NCBI RefSeq assembly: GCF_011075055.1
Contig: NC_058148.1
Location: 2,499,322-2,563,321 of the forward strand
Source: Mangifera indica
Lineage: Eukaryota; Streptophyta; Magnoliopsida; Sapindales; Anacardiaceae
Length of the DNA: 64,000 nt
Direction: 5' to 3'
In this document: positions 10,979-24,700 of the stretch, in pieces
Layout: every line of letters begins with the position of its first letter
Position numbering within the stretch: position 1 is the first letter of the stretch
Notes under the pieces: model-generated
Told to the model about the DNA's origin: nothing
Seen by the model: only the letters and a program-made list of their open reading frames with translations
The model's database searches: none
Made by a program: the position numbers and the translations under genes

Positions 10979-13198
10979 ATCTCCATATTGATAGTTGCTG
11001 AGAGATTAAGCTTTTCCCTTTGGGATACTCCGGAAAGGAAGATGTTACTTTTAGCAAGGTTTATTTGAAGCCCGGACCATTTATAGAAGAGGATAAAAGA
11101 GTCTTTCAGGAGGGAAATAGAATCACTGTCTACCCTACAAAACATGATAAGATCATCGGCAAAACATAAGTGAGTTATATTGTTTTTCTTACATTTCCAA
11201 TGATGGCCAAAAGAAAGGTTGTTCTTGAGTTCCCTAAGCAATTAGGAAAAACACCTTTATTGCGATAACAAATAGATAAGGGGAAATTAGGTCCCCTTGT
11301 CTTAAACCATGAGAGCTCTGGAAGAAACCTACTAATTCACTATTGATACCCAAGGAGAAAGAAGGGGATATGATACAACTTTTTATCTAGTCACTGAATT
11401 TGTTCGGAATGCTAATAGTATCAAGGATTGCAAGAACAAACTTCCAATGTACCAAGTCATAGGCCTTCATAAGGTCTATCTTCATAGCACACTTCTTATC
11501 TTTGCTAATTTTGTGATAGTTGTACATAAGGTCTTGACAAAGCATGATGTTTTCACCAATGTTTCATCTACCCATAAAGGCACCTTGGGTTTTATCAATG
11601 AAGTTAAGGAGGATGTCCTTAAGGCGATTGGCAAGAATTTTGGAGATGCACTTGTAAATTGTGTTGTAGCATGCTATAAGCCTATAGTCTTTGCAAAGAG
11701 AAGGGTTAGGAACCTTAGGAATAAGAGTAAGGATAGTGCAATTTACCTATCTAAGGAGATAACCCGATGAGAAGAAGTGTTTAATTGTTTTAACCACATC
11801 ACTCCTTACAACCTCCCAAACTGCCTTAAAAAAATAAACACCATAACCATTCAGACCGGGAGCCTTATTATTGTCCATGGCAAAGATTGTAGATTTGATT
11901 TCATCCTCTTCTACATCCTTAATTATGGTCTCTCTATCTTGAAGCTTCATTCGGAAAGTAACCAGCCTTTTAATCTCCTCAATATTAGGATTACATAAAA
12001 CCATGAAGTTGAGTACCTTCTTGAAGTAGCTAACAAATTCCTTCTTCACATCATCCATGGCACTTACAAACTTTCTATCTTCAAGGCATACACCATTAGT
12101 AGAATTTCTATTCCTGCGAGCTTTAATGCATTTGAAGAAATATTTACTATTTTGATCCCCTTCTTTGAGCCAATAAACCTTTGCTTTTTGGTAAGCCAAT
12201 GATTCTTTCGCCTAACTTAGCCTTCTATAATTCTCCAACCAAATCTTTTCTTCCTTACCTAAATCTTTATCAAAAGGGTTGTTATGAAGTCTATTCTAAA
12301 TATCCTTCACCATATCTTTAGCTTCTATCACCTAATCTAAAATTTTCCAAAAGCCATCCCTATTTAGCTTCCTTAATTCTCTTTTTAATCTCTTGAGTTT
12401 ATTAATAAGGTTGAACATAGGGCTGCCTCTGAAATCATCTTTTCAAGCCTCCCTAACAATACTAAGGAAATTTTCATGTTTCACCCACATGTTGTAGAAT
12501 TTAAAAGGGACCTTCTGCCTCTCTTCATTACCTCTACAAGTCACAATACAGGGAGAGTGATCTGAGATAGAAGGGTTGAGAAAGGTGGCCAAAAAATTTG
12601 CAAAGGCATCTCTCCAACATTCATTGACGAGTACTCCATCCAATTTACAAGCTATTCTCTTTTGCCTTTCACTATAATTGCTCCACGTGAGATGATTCTC
12701 CATATACCGAAGGTCATCTAAAATGGCCTCTCTATAACAATTGTTTAAATCATCATAATATGTATCTCCCTATGAAGCCCCTCAAATTTTTTCATTCGGA
12801 CCTCTAATCACATTGAAATCACCCATAATTAACCAAGTCTTCCTACCCATCTAATTTGAATATTTAACAATTTCTCTCCAAAGACATTTCCTATCCAACG
12901 GTTGATTGAATCCATACATTATGGATATAGCCATATGAGTATTCTCTTTAATGTCTATTCTGATAGCCTTTTTGTTCCACCCTAACCAAATTCTCCCATT
13001 GGGGCATACGACATTATTATTGTCATACTCCTAATCCTTCCAAATATTATGATTCACTCTAACTAAATTATTATTCCCTACTTTAGTCTTTAGCACACCC
13101 ATAAAATCAATATTATTATGAAGAATGAAATGTCTAACCTCCCTTTGCTTGAAAGAAGCATTAAGGCCCCTAATATTCCAGCATACAAATTTGGTCAT
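10979..13198 (-). pseudogene. LINE LN1 ORF2: endonuclease and reverse transcriptase, broken
   Basis: ORF2 of a plant L1-type LINE, which nicks target DNA and reverse-transcribes its own RNA there. The start is likely the ATG at 13198-13196 (MTKFVCWNIRGLN), the start of the APE-like endonuclease. The catalytic glutamate of the usual ETKV motif is replaced by lysine (LKTKV, near 13080). The endonuclease end SDHSPC is visible in 12443-12703. Reverse transcriptase pieces follow: NKAPGLNGYGVYFFK in 11747-12199, then KDYRPIACYN, RLKDILLNF, HGLRQGD and the catalytic FADD in 10979-11241. Several stops and frameshifts separate the pieces. The frame breaks off after TINMEMG at about 10979; the next about 300 residues are deleted, and the extreme C-terminus survives at 7627-7753. 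LN6 at 58871-60625 is a close relative. Confidence 0.88.
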
Positions 13199-13469
13199 TT
13201 GGATAAGGGGAGAGGGGATATTGCTTTCTTCTGTTTTGCCAATTTCTTCCTCAAATTCCTATTCTTCATGTTAGCATCCTCTTTCCTAAAATCCATCTCA
13301 TCTACCTTAAGTTTTCCACTAAAAGGGACCATTGCTGGAAAGGTACCTTGATTCGAATCCTTCTCACCACTTACATTGTTTATGGTATTTATGGGAACTT
13401 CATCATTCTCACGAGCAATTTCACTTGCTATCGTAGATTGACAAATCTCCTTTGATGTGTCGGCTGCAC

Positions 13470-14604
13470 TTATGGTCTTTTTCCTTCTGCTATTGCAACA
13501 TTAGTGGTATTCTCATGGCCCTCCTCCTCATTCAGCATTATTCCCACATTATCTTGCTCATGGGATTCCTTAATAGCTAGAGCAAAAAATCTATTACTTT
13601 TATAAGTTATCATATTCTCTATCGAAGGTTTTTGCATCTCTACCAACTTGCCCTTGGTCTTCTTCTCATAGCCTTTAGCATCTTGCAACATTTTGCCTTT
13701 CCTATTTAGTTTCTTAGATAACACAGCTCCAACCCCATCCTCCAATATTTTACGTGAAGATGGGTTGCCACCTAGCTTAATTGCCAAGGTACAATTAGAA
13801 GTGAAGTGTCCAAAACATTGACATCCAATGCATTTAAGAGGTTTCCAGCTATATTCTACATTAATTACCACACATTCTCAATTTGGCAAAGATAGGCAAA
13901 TAGAATTACGGTAATCCGCATCCACTTTGATCTAAATATAAATTCTTGCATAATCTAATCTTGTTCCTTCTTCAGTGATATAATCCACATAAAGAGGATT
14001 TCCAATAGCACTTGCTATATAACTAAGGCCATTCGGAGTCCAAAACTCAAGGGGGATGCCATACATTCTAACCTAAATAACCACCTTCTTGACATCATTA
14101 ATCAACATAGGGAGGTTCATGGACCATTTCCTAATAAGAAACAATTGCCCTGCAATAGTTAGTTGTCCCTTTTCAACAACTCTAGTAACTCTAGCAAGGT
14201 CTTGAAACTTAAGAATAAAAACACCTTATCTGAAAGTCATAACATTTGTAAGGCCATAGGAAGTCCAAATCTTCTCCAAAAATCTCTTAACAGTCAAGAA
14301 CGACAGTCTTTTGCTAAGAAAGAACCCTACCGCACATGTTCTCCATTTAATTGCACCTTGTTCAACAACTTCCAGAGGAGGGGCAACACATATTTGCCCC
14401 ATAACATTTCTACCTTTTGGTTCAAAAAACTTTAGCTTTGCATTTGATTTCTTAGAGGTGAAAAGAGAGTCTAAAAGCTCTTTAGCATTATCTGTATGTA
14501 GACTCAGACAAGATGGGAGTAGATTTAGATGACTTTCCTATGCCAGCAGAATACTTATTATTTTGGTCCAAAGTAGTTTCAAGCACAAATGAAGAACGTT
14601 GCAT
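13470..14604 (-). pseudogene. LINE LN1 ORF1: DUF4283 and CCHC zinc knuckle protein, broken
   Basis: ORF1 protein of plant LINEs binds the element RNA. A plausible start is the ATG at 14604-14602 (MQRSSFVLETTLDQNNKYS). A DUF4283-like domain is seen at about 14330-13900 (VGFFLSKRLSFLTVKRFLEK, then YGIPLEFWTPNGLSYIASAI), followed by an intact zinc knuckle CIGCQCFGHFTSNC (CX2CX4HX4C) at about 13790-13833. The reading frame ends at TAG/TGA near 13470. At least one frameshift near 14480 and three in-frame stops (two of the form CAG to TAG or TGG to TGA) break it. It lies directly upstream of ORF2, the normal LINE order. Confidence 0.82.
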
Positions 14605-15240
14605 GGGAATATTAAAATAAAGCTTACTTTAGCCAAAAAGCTCAGCAAAAAAGAGGAAAAGTCAACTTGGCACAACAGACTATGCACCACCAAAAAAGGA
14701 AAGAAGAGCACTACAAATGGAAGTAGGGACTGTTGCATACACCAAATGGGAAAAGGCACAAAACCACACAAAATAGCACATTAGAAAATTTGAAATTTGA
14801 GAGTAGAAGGTCAAAGTCAAAAAACAAAAATAAACTGCCAAGAAGAAAGAGGAAGAACAAGAGAAACCTGAAGAGAACAAGTTGATCATTGGAGCAATGC
14901 AAGCAAATTTTAAAAAGACTAGGAATTGGACCTAAGAGCAGAAATTTTATAGAAATGGCAAAAATTGAAACGAAACAAAAATGGAGGAAAAGAAACTAGA
15001 GTAGGAAACGTGAAGGATCAAAATAAAGAAAGTAAATACAAGTACAAGGGTAACCAAAATTGAAAAAAAACAGAAAGATGATTTTTTAAGGGAGAAGCCA
15101 GTGACCAGTGGGGTCATCGGACTAGAGGGTCAACGCTTAAAGGGCCACCAACCAAGGAGGAGATGACAGTGAGGGCTAACTAACTAAAGGAGATGGTTGA
15201 ACTTTTAGAGAGATAGGGGAGCATTTCCTATTTGATAGTT
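14605..15240 (-). other. Probable 5' UTR of LINE LN1
   Basis: Upstream of the ORF1 start on the minus strand lies a purine-rich stretch on the plus strand (pyrimidine-rich in the LINE sense). No coding frame with recognisable motifs is present; overlapping short frames on both strands are composition effects. The true 5' end of the LINE is not marked; I place it before the fold-back element at 15245. Confidence 0.4.
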
Positions 15241-15244
15241 TAGA

Positions 15245-15890
15245 GAGAGAAGATCTTCATACTTGAAATTTTTATTTTTACTTATAACCTCATATTTTCT
15301 AAGTTTAAAAATTGACTTCCCCCCTTCCCCCAAAGTTTAGGTTTATAAACTTTTATCTTTTTCCCAAATATAACAACCCCTCGACTTTCTAAAAGATTTT
15401 GTTTCACCTCTTTAGTTCCTAAATCTTTATCCTAACAACCATTCGCCGTTTCTAATCGTCAACTCTCTCCCTCCTGGTCATTGTCCTTTCCCTCTCCAAC
15501 CATTTTCTTTAGAGACAAAAATAAATGAAGATAATTTCATCTTCATCGAAGATGAAGAAGGTTGGAAAGGAAAAGACAGTCACTAGGAGAGAGAAAGCCA
15601 ATAGTCAGAAATGGTGAATGGTTATTGAAGGGAAGGAGAAAAAACCCTAGAAGAGAAATAATCACTTTTCAAATGTTTAGTGAGGAAAATTGTTAGATTT
15701 TTAAATTAAGGAATGAAATAAGATAAAATTTTAGTTTTTTTTTAAAATAGTTTTAACTAAGTGATCATTTTTTCACTGACAATAACAATAAAATTTAATA
15801 GATGGGTGGATATTTAGGTTTTTAAAAATTAACGAGTATGAGTTTGGGTTTACACTAAATCTTATATGGGAATAAGTCTTTTGGCCAAAA
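15245..15890. repeat. Fold-back (MITE-like) element
   Basis: The region forms a long imperfect inverted repeat centred near 15548. The left arm at about 15405-15503 (for example ccattcgccgtttctaatcg and cctttccctctccaacc) pairs with the complement of 15558-15660 (ggttggaaaggaaaagacag, agaaatggtgaatggtt). The centre holds a second small palindrome, cttcatcgaagatgaag at 15541-15557. Outer parts (for example tctaaaagattttgtttcacc against ggaatgaaataagataaaatt) pair more weakly. The right end shares ggaataagtcttttggcc with the fragment at 4150. No coding capacity. Most likely a non-autonomous DNA transposon; the superfamily is unknown. Confidence 0.65.
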
Positions 15891-16196
15891 AAAAAAAGAA
15901 CCAATAAACCCTGGATATGCATCATTTCTATTAGGAGTTCTTAGTGACTATATAATAGGTTTTCTTCTATGTTTGAGGATTAAACAAAAATAAATGAATA
16001 GTTGACACATTTCACAATTCATATATATTAGGTATAAAATTACTCAAGAAAGGATTAAATTAACAGAGAGAATTAAAGTGTCATTACCAAAATTATTAAT
16101 TCGTAAATTAAAAGCATGGACATATCTAAGTAAAAGACAACATTCGTCTAACACAAAAAAGTCAAACTAAAAAAAATCTAAGCACAACCACCATAA
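15891..16196. other. Non-coding gap
   Basis: AT-rich sequence between the fold-back element and the 3' end of the beta-glucosidase pseudogene. I see nothing specific; part may be the old 3' UTR or terminator of that gene. Confidence 0.35.
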
Positions 16197-18214
<2,018 letters not shown>

Positions 18215-18271
18215 GTTGTAGTGCATGAAGCAAAAAGATAAATGCGTATCTGATTTGAGAATAAAATAGCT

Positions 18272-18279
18272 TATTTATA
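18272..18279 (-). promoter_or_regulatory. TATA box of the beta-glucosidase pseudogene
   Basis: tataaata on the minus strand lies about 58 bases before the start codon, a normal distance for a plant promoter with a short leader. It suggests a once-functional gene rather than a processed copy, in agreement with the introns. Confidence 0.5.
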
Positions 18280-18432
18280 AGAGAGTAAATGACTAAACTT
18301 AACTAATAAATATTTTCGACATACACAGAGTGATTCTTGAGAGATCAAAATGTAGCAGATATTTAAAGATATTCATTATGATTATGATTTTTTAATTAGA
18401 TTATAGAAGATCAACAACGTGTTTGATTTTAA

Positions 18433-18655
18433 TTTGAATTTTTTTTCTTGTAAATAAGTATATTATTCACAATCAAGTTGAAGCAAGGAACAAGAACAAC
18501 CTAAATGTAGCTTAAACCAAAACGACAACAAGTTAGCAAGACTATACAAAGAGCAAAAAGTAAGAAAACAGAAAAACAACAACACCTCAACCCATAGGAC
18601 AAGCCCCCAGTTGAAGAAGAAATAACAAAAGGATCCAAAAGCTTATTGAGGGACT
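18433..18655 (-). repeat. 3' end of a minus-strand LINE-like element (LN7), left piece
   Basis: A T-run (about 18437-18447) is followed by tgtaaataagtatattattc and non-coding text. The start resembles the poly-T end of LN5 at 54370 (tgtaattaaatgtattataa). The copia element is inserted in it; the right continuation would be 44699-45120. No coding motif is seen, so the class is a guess from the tail. Confidence 0.4.
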
Positions 18656-19130
18656 TGTAAGCTTTAAGTCAAAATATAATTTAACCGTGTATAGAACATA
18701 GAACACCAACTTTTTTAATTAAATTGAATATAAAATCAAAAAATTAGAGATAAAGAAAAATTTGTTTGAGTCATGTCTCTGAAACAAAAAATCTTCAGAA
18801 ATCACTTGAAACTTGAAAATACGTTATGACAGGTATTCTGCTCTACAAACCTCCTTATGACGGATTTGAATGGGTAAGCGTATCAAAAATTAAGTTTTGG
18901 AATAGGGACCTAGCTAATTTATAAGAGATTACCTGGACTCTCCCATTAAAGGTCTAATAACCGAAGGTCCACATTAAACCGTCCACCTAGATTGATAACT
19001 TTTAAGTGTAGTGTGCATGTTTTTATTGATCACTCAAGCCCATCTGTAAATTAGCATTTGACTATCTAATTACCCAGTTTTATAAAAACAAAATATAATT
19101 AATGTTAGCTCATAAAGGAAATTTCTAACA
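18656..19130 (-). repeat. 3' LTR of the copia element
   Basis: 475 bp; on the minus strand it starts tgttagaaatttcc and ends ttaca. It aligns along its whole length with 44219-44693 (shared blocks include acttgaaaatacgttatgac and gcgtatcaaaaattaag against acgtatcaaaaattaca). Confidence 0.92.
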
Positions 19131-19143
19131 TCTCCCACTTGGG
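19131..19143 (-). other. Polypurine tract of the copia element
   Basis: On the minus strand cccaagtgggaga abuts the start of the 3' LTR. Plus-strand DNA synthesis would have been primed here. The 189 bases from 19144 to 19332 are copia 3' untranslated sequence up to the copy A insertion site. Confidence 0.75.
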
Positions 19144-19627
19144 CAATATTAACTATTTTTATTTTATTTTAAGAAAAAAGAAAACTATTTTGACTCTCGG
19201 GTAATCAATAATTTTAACTTTAAATAGCCACTATTTTATAAAACGAAATAGTCCAAAGATAAATTATACTATAATAAACAATCTAATTGATATCATCAAT
19301 AACGAACCAAGACATTACTCATGTACTACATCTGTAACATCCAAATTCAGGTGTGTCAGTAAACTCCACTTCCAAAATTACCCCTAGAGTTGATTTTATA
19401 ACTTGTTGTGTAAAGAAATTGCAAAAGAATTATAGAAAACTACTAAATGAGCAATATTTTTCAAAGAGGGTAAAATGGTCATTTTATAAAGATTCAAGGG
19501 ACAAAGTGGGAATTAAAATTGAAGGCACACTTGAAATTATATGGTGATGCTAAGGGTTTTTGGTAATTGGCTAAGGATAAAATAGTAATTTATGGAAAAG
19601 ATTAAGGGCAAAATGGTCCAAGAGGTT

Positions 19628-19634
19628 TATAAAA
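19628..19634 (+). promoter_or_regulatory. Candidate LTR TATA box (copy A)
   Basis: tataaaa at a position kept in all LTRs of this family, followed by a pyrimidine-rich stretch with cttcttcatcattgcc. Likely the core promoter of the element RNA; inferred from conservation. Confidence 0.5.
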
Positions 19635-20507
19635 CATATAATCTATTCATCTTCTTCATCATTGCCGAGAGAACTCCATTTTTTTTTAGTTAAAGCTTCC
19701 CTTAACCAAAATTAACCAAAAAACCTAGTTAAACCACCTAATTTCCAGTGCCTTTAGTTATAAAAAGTGTAGATCTGTCAATTCTGATCAGTTCTAAGGT
19801 AAGAAATTTAATTTTTAAGATATGTCAAGTTTAGGGTTTTGATGGATGATCATATTTTTGATTGATTAAGGTTGCCAGAAAGAAGAAAAGAAGGTGAATA
19901 AGCTTAAATCACCAAATTAGCAAAGAAAATGTAAGAATTTCATACTTTACATGCTTGAAGTAAATTTGAGTTAGGTTATTTAAATAACTTTTACTTATAT
20001 AAGTGTGTAAGGTATTAGAATTAAGGTGATTTATGCTTAAAAAGATAAAGAAATTCATTAGGATTCATGATGTAATTTTTGGCCATAAGGGTAAAAAGGT
20101 AATTTTGGCCATAAGGGCAAAATGTCATTTTATGTGATATAGGAATTTTGCTTAATTATGTGCATAAAATGTGTGATAACCCTTATATTAAGCCTACATT
20201 GTATATTTTAAAATTAATTAAATGTATGAGATATATAAATGCATGAGAGGAGAATATGATGTTTGATAAGGAATGAAAAGAATAAGAGAAAACAATGAAT
20301 GAGCATATTTCATATTATGATTATATATGCATACATGAGAAATCATAGCATATGCATGATTTAGAAAAAAAAAAATATAAAGAAAGAGGAAAAATATTTT
20401 CTAAGTCATGCATGCTTTCAGAAAATGGAAAACAAGTGTTTTTGATTTTATAATGATGCATATAATACAGGAAAACAGAAAACATACTTAAAATCCTTAC
20501 ACGTGAG

Positions 20508-20732
20508 CTGTACTGTGTGGACAACAAAGAAAATAATTGGTTGTACTGTGTGGACAACCAATTGTACTGTGTAGACAACAAAGAAAAATATTAGCTGTAC
20601 TGTGTGGACAGCCAAAGAAAAAAATATCAGTTGTACTGTGTGGACAATAAAAGAAAAATATCAGTTGTACTGTGTGGACAGCAAAAGAAAAATATCAGCT
20701 GTACTGTGTGGACAACAAAGAAAAAAAATATG
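20508..20732 (+). repeat. Minisatellite in the 5' LTR of copy A, seven units
   Basis: Units of about 30-35 bp share the core gtactgtgtggaca followed by a caaagaaaaatat-like spacer. I count seven cores here, six in the 3' LTR (27651-27835), three in copy C (about 9026-9115), three in copy B 5' (about 30867-30960) and four in copy B 3' (about 38025-38150). Because the units have lengths near a multiple of three they create short spurious open frames. Confidence 0.85.
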
Positions 20733-21563
20733 CGTGTAAGAGAGAATTATACTTTGTATGGTGACTGCAAGTACTGTCTTATGTAGTCTAGACCAGTCAA
20801 TGAGAAAGAGAGAGAAATAAATTAGTAAATATTTTATGAAAGTCATTTGTATTAGAATTTTGCATACAAGCCTGTGTGGCTGATAAAGAGTTGAAAAGAT
20901 GTACGATCAGAAAATAGAAATGTCATAGCACTCATACATGCATAAATCATAATGAGTGAATCATATCTGTATAGTAAGGAAATGAATAAATGTGTGAAAG
21001 AAAAGAATTATGATATGTGTTAAATGCGTGTTCTGTGTCAATTATTTTATTGTAAATAGTTCAGACTCGCTGAATATGAAAAAGATTAGAAAAGAGTAAT
21101 ACTGGTATAAAATGCTTTAAGTGTTGAGTATGATTTTCTTACTGAACCATAGTCGCTTACTCCGTTTAATTTAATATTTTACAAATAAAGAAATGCAGCA
21201 AAGGTTCCCGGGGAGCACTAGTGAGACATGAGGCTAAGGGAGGAAGGCATCATAATTTTGTTGATTTAAATGTTATGATGTATATGTAATATATATATAT
21301 ATGACTAGATTTGAAAATTGATTATAAAGTTTCTGTGGGTGATAATTTTTTTTTATGATAGTTATTATTATGTACTTATTTTATTTATTATGATTATGTG
21401 ATGAAAATCCAGTCGATTGGTAGGACTGGTTTATGTGAATTGCTAATTGAGAGTGTTACAGGGCAAAATTAAAAAGAGAAAAAAATTCCCCAGGCCCTCT
21501 AAAATAGGGGAACTCATGCCGTTTTTCTGTAACACACCTATTAGTTGGGAGATGTTACATTTT

Positions 21564-21575
21564 TGGTATCAGAGC
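21564..21575 (+). other. Primer binding site (initiator tRNA-Met), copy A
   Basis: tggtatcagagc four bases after the 5' LTR. Confidence 0.92.
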
Positions 21576-21776
21576 GCGATTTTGGGCGCTTAAAGGAAGA
21601 TATAATATAATATGTGGTAATATAATACAATATATCTATGGTTTTGCATTCTAATATTGCACAGGTGCCCCTCATGTCTCACAGATTAGCTCCCGAGAAT
21701 CGACTGCAGTAAGTTGTTTTCTTTACCTGTATTCAAATAATAGAATATTATGTAATTACACTTTTGCAGTTATTAG

Positions 21777-24700
21777 ATGAGGAGTACCACAAGACGAGGA
21801 CGAGGACGAGGACGGGGTCGTGGAAGGGGTATTCAGAGAGAGACGGGAGAACCGTCTAACCCTGCCCCGTCAGTTGGTTTAGGATTTGGGCTAGCAGAAA
21901 TAAGAGATATAGTCCGTCAGGTGTTGACTAAGAGTCAAGATAGACCCACACCTGAAAATATAGCCAGAGATGCCATCCAAGATGAGATTAGAAGTGAGAT
22001 TCGTGAGGAAGTCATAGAAGAATTCAGAAATGAAATGAGGAATGAAGGGAGAGGAGAAATTAGAGCTCAAAGGCGACTTGAGCCCATTTATTCCTTACCT
22101 AATCAGCATACCCCTCCTGAATTTAAAGGTACTAAAGATCCTTTAATGGCTGATGATTGGATCAAGCAGGTGGAAAGTACTATGGATTTATTTCCTATGA
22201 TTGATAGAGAAAAAGTTCGGTATGCCAGTTTCTTAATGAGGGGAGAGACTTGCGTATGGTGGGACCTAGTTAAAGAAACCAGAAATATGGATCTGATGAC
22301 CTGGAAAGACTTTAGAAGGGTATTTGAGGCCCAATACAGAACAACTGATGTGGTAGCAGTCAAAGTTCGAGAGTTCATTTCTTTACAGCAGGGAGAGGGT
22401 TCAGTAAAGGATTACTCTACCCGTTTTGATGTCTTAGCCAGTTTTGCTCCAGGTATGGTGAGTACCCCTAGTCTCCGATTGGACAGATTTCTTCAGGGCC
22501 TTAGACCGGAGATAGCCTTGCATGTGCTAGCTGGACCTCAACCTCCTCAAACTTATGAAGAGGCATTGGAGAGAGCATTAAGGTTGGAGGTATATGTTAA
22601 TAAGCTACCCAGGAATGCACCTTCTATGTCAACACCTCTATCATTGACAGTACCCCAAACAGTGATGCCAAGTCAGTCAGCTTTACCTACTTCATTGACT
22701 ATTTCTGCACCAGTTACAACATCAGGGGGTAGTTCAATTGGCTCCAGTTTCAAAAACAATAGAGGAAAAAGAAAATTCTAGTCAAAAGCAAGTAGAAAAG
22801 GCTGGAAGAGTGACAAGAAGCCTAGAAAAGAAAATATTCCCCAATGTCAGATTTATGGGAGACGTCATAGTGGAGAATGTTGGTACCAGCAGAAACAGGT
22901 GATTTGTTATAGATGTCGACAACCAGGGCATATAGCAAAGGATTGTCAAAGTACCGAAGTGCCAGTTCAGATACAACCACCACAAAGCCTAATTCTGCCA
23001 GTGCAACCAGGAAGAGGTACTAATGCACGGGTCTATACAGCTACCCATAATTAGGCGGAGGCTAGTCCATCTGCAGTTATTGGTCAACTCTTTTCCACTC
23101 TGTTTCTTTATATGCATTGATTGATTCAGGAGCTACACACTCCTTTATTGCACCAGGGGTTATTGAAAGGGTAGGTTTAGTGCTTGTTAGATCTACCCAT
23201 TCCATTAGAATTGAGATGCCAGATGGGGGGAGTGTGATTACAGATAAAATGCTAAAAGACCAGAAGGTAGTTATACATGGGAGAGAGTTAAAGGTGAACT
23301 TGATTGTCTTTGATATGCCCGATTTTGATATTATCTTAGGCATGGATTTCTTAGAAAGATATGGAGTCGAGATTGACTGTAGAAAGAAAAAAAGCTCGAT
23401 TCCAACTCGATAATGGAGATCACTTTAATTTCGGAAAGGGCCATCAACCTAGTATGATGATCAGTAGTGTAAAGGCGAAAAAAGTATTGAAAAAGGGGTG
23501 TACGGGATATTTAGCTCATGTAGTACATGAGCATGATGTTCAAAGATTGGGTGTTCAAGATGTCCCAATAGTACAAGATTTTCCAGATGTCTTTCCTGAT
23601 GAGCTACCAGGTTTACCTTCAGAGAGAGAATTGGAGTTTAGTATCGAGTTAGAACCTGGCTCAGCCCTAATTTCAAAAGCCCCTTACCGAATGGCTCCAA
23701 CTGAATTACAAGAATTAAAGAAACAGTTGCAAGAACTTTTAGATAAGGGTTTTATTAGACCTAGCCACTCTCCTTGGGGAGCACCCATACTATTTGTCAA
23801 AAAGAAAGATGGGTCACTCCGTATGTGCATAGATTACAGAGAGTTGAATAAATTGACAGTGAAGAATAAATACCCGTTGCCTCGAATTGATGATTTATTT
23901 GATCAATTGAAAGGAGCTTCTGTGTTCTCCAAAATTGATTTGAGATCGGGTTATCACTAGGTGAGGATTGCAGAGCAAGATATTTCAAAGACAACTTTTC
24001 GGACTCGCTACGGGCACTACGAGTTTGTGGTGATGCCTTTTGGATTAACTAATGCCCCAGCAATCTTTATGGATTTAATGAATCAAGTATTTCATGATTG
24101 TCTTGACAAATTCCTGGTGGTATTTATTGATGATATCTTGATATATTCTAAATCAGAAGAAGAACATGCTGAACACTTGAGATTTATGCTACAAAGATTG
24201 AGAGAAAAGAAATTGTATGCCAAATTCTCTAAGTGTGAATTCTGGTTGGATCGAGTAGTATTTTTGGGACATGTGGTTACTAAGGAAGGTATAGCTGTAG
24301 ACCCCAGTAAAGTGGAAACAATACTTGAATGGGCGAGGCCAAAGATTGTGAAAGAGATCAGAAGCTTTTTAGGGCTAGCCGGCTATTACAGAAGATTTGT
24401 TCAAGGTTTTGCCCGGTTAGCCAAGCCACTTACAACGCTTACCAAACAAGGAACTTCTTTTCTATGGACTGAAGCTTGTGAGAAAAGTTTTCAAGAGCTA
24501 AAAAGACGGTTGACTACAGCTCCTATTTTAGTATTACTAGAGGAAGGTGTAGATTATGATATTTATTGTGATGCCTCGCATAATGGCTTGGGAGTCGTGC
24601 TGATGCAAAAGGGTAAGGTGATAGCGTATGCCTCTCGGCAGTTAAAAGATTATGAAACATGCTACCCTACCCATGATTTAGAGTTAGCAGCAGTGGTTTT

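Larger units (their letters stand above)
19333..21559 (+). repeat. 5' LTR of gypsy copy A
   Basis: 2227 bp, tgtaacatcc to gatgttaca. It holds a candidate TATA box, a seven-unit minisatellite and a 14-bp TA run. Near-identical to the 3' LTR at 26475-28723. Confidence 0.95.

Noticed and set aside
11447..11770. Open frame of 107 residues on the plus strand inside LINE LN1, with a similar one on the minus strand at 58784-59122 inside LN6
   Set aside because: Both are antisense to the conserved reverse transcriptase of the same LINE family. Their similarity follows from the sense-strand similarity.
14538..14902. Overlapping hydrophobic frames on the minus strand
   Set aside because: They overlap each other in different phases in a compositionally biased 5' LINE region; composition effect.
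20508..20732. CRISPR-like repeat array
   Set aside because: The spacers are themselves repeats, the sequence is in a plant LTR and no cas genes exist.
20604..20786. Small cysteine-tryptophan-rich open frames in the LTRs (also 27569-27895)
   Set aside because: They are read through the LTR minisatellite; the repeated peptide comes from the DNA repeat and changes with unit number.
22779..22781. TAG between Gag and the zinc knuckle in copies A and B as a programmed readthrough codon
   Set aside because: The following bases (tca, tta) do not match known readthrough contexts, the codon lies inside Gag before its knuckle, and the second shared TAG is in the reverse transcriptase core. Mutation of CAG explains it more simply.
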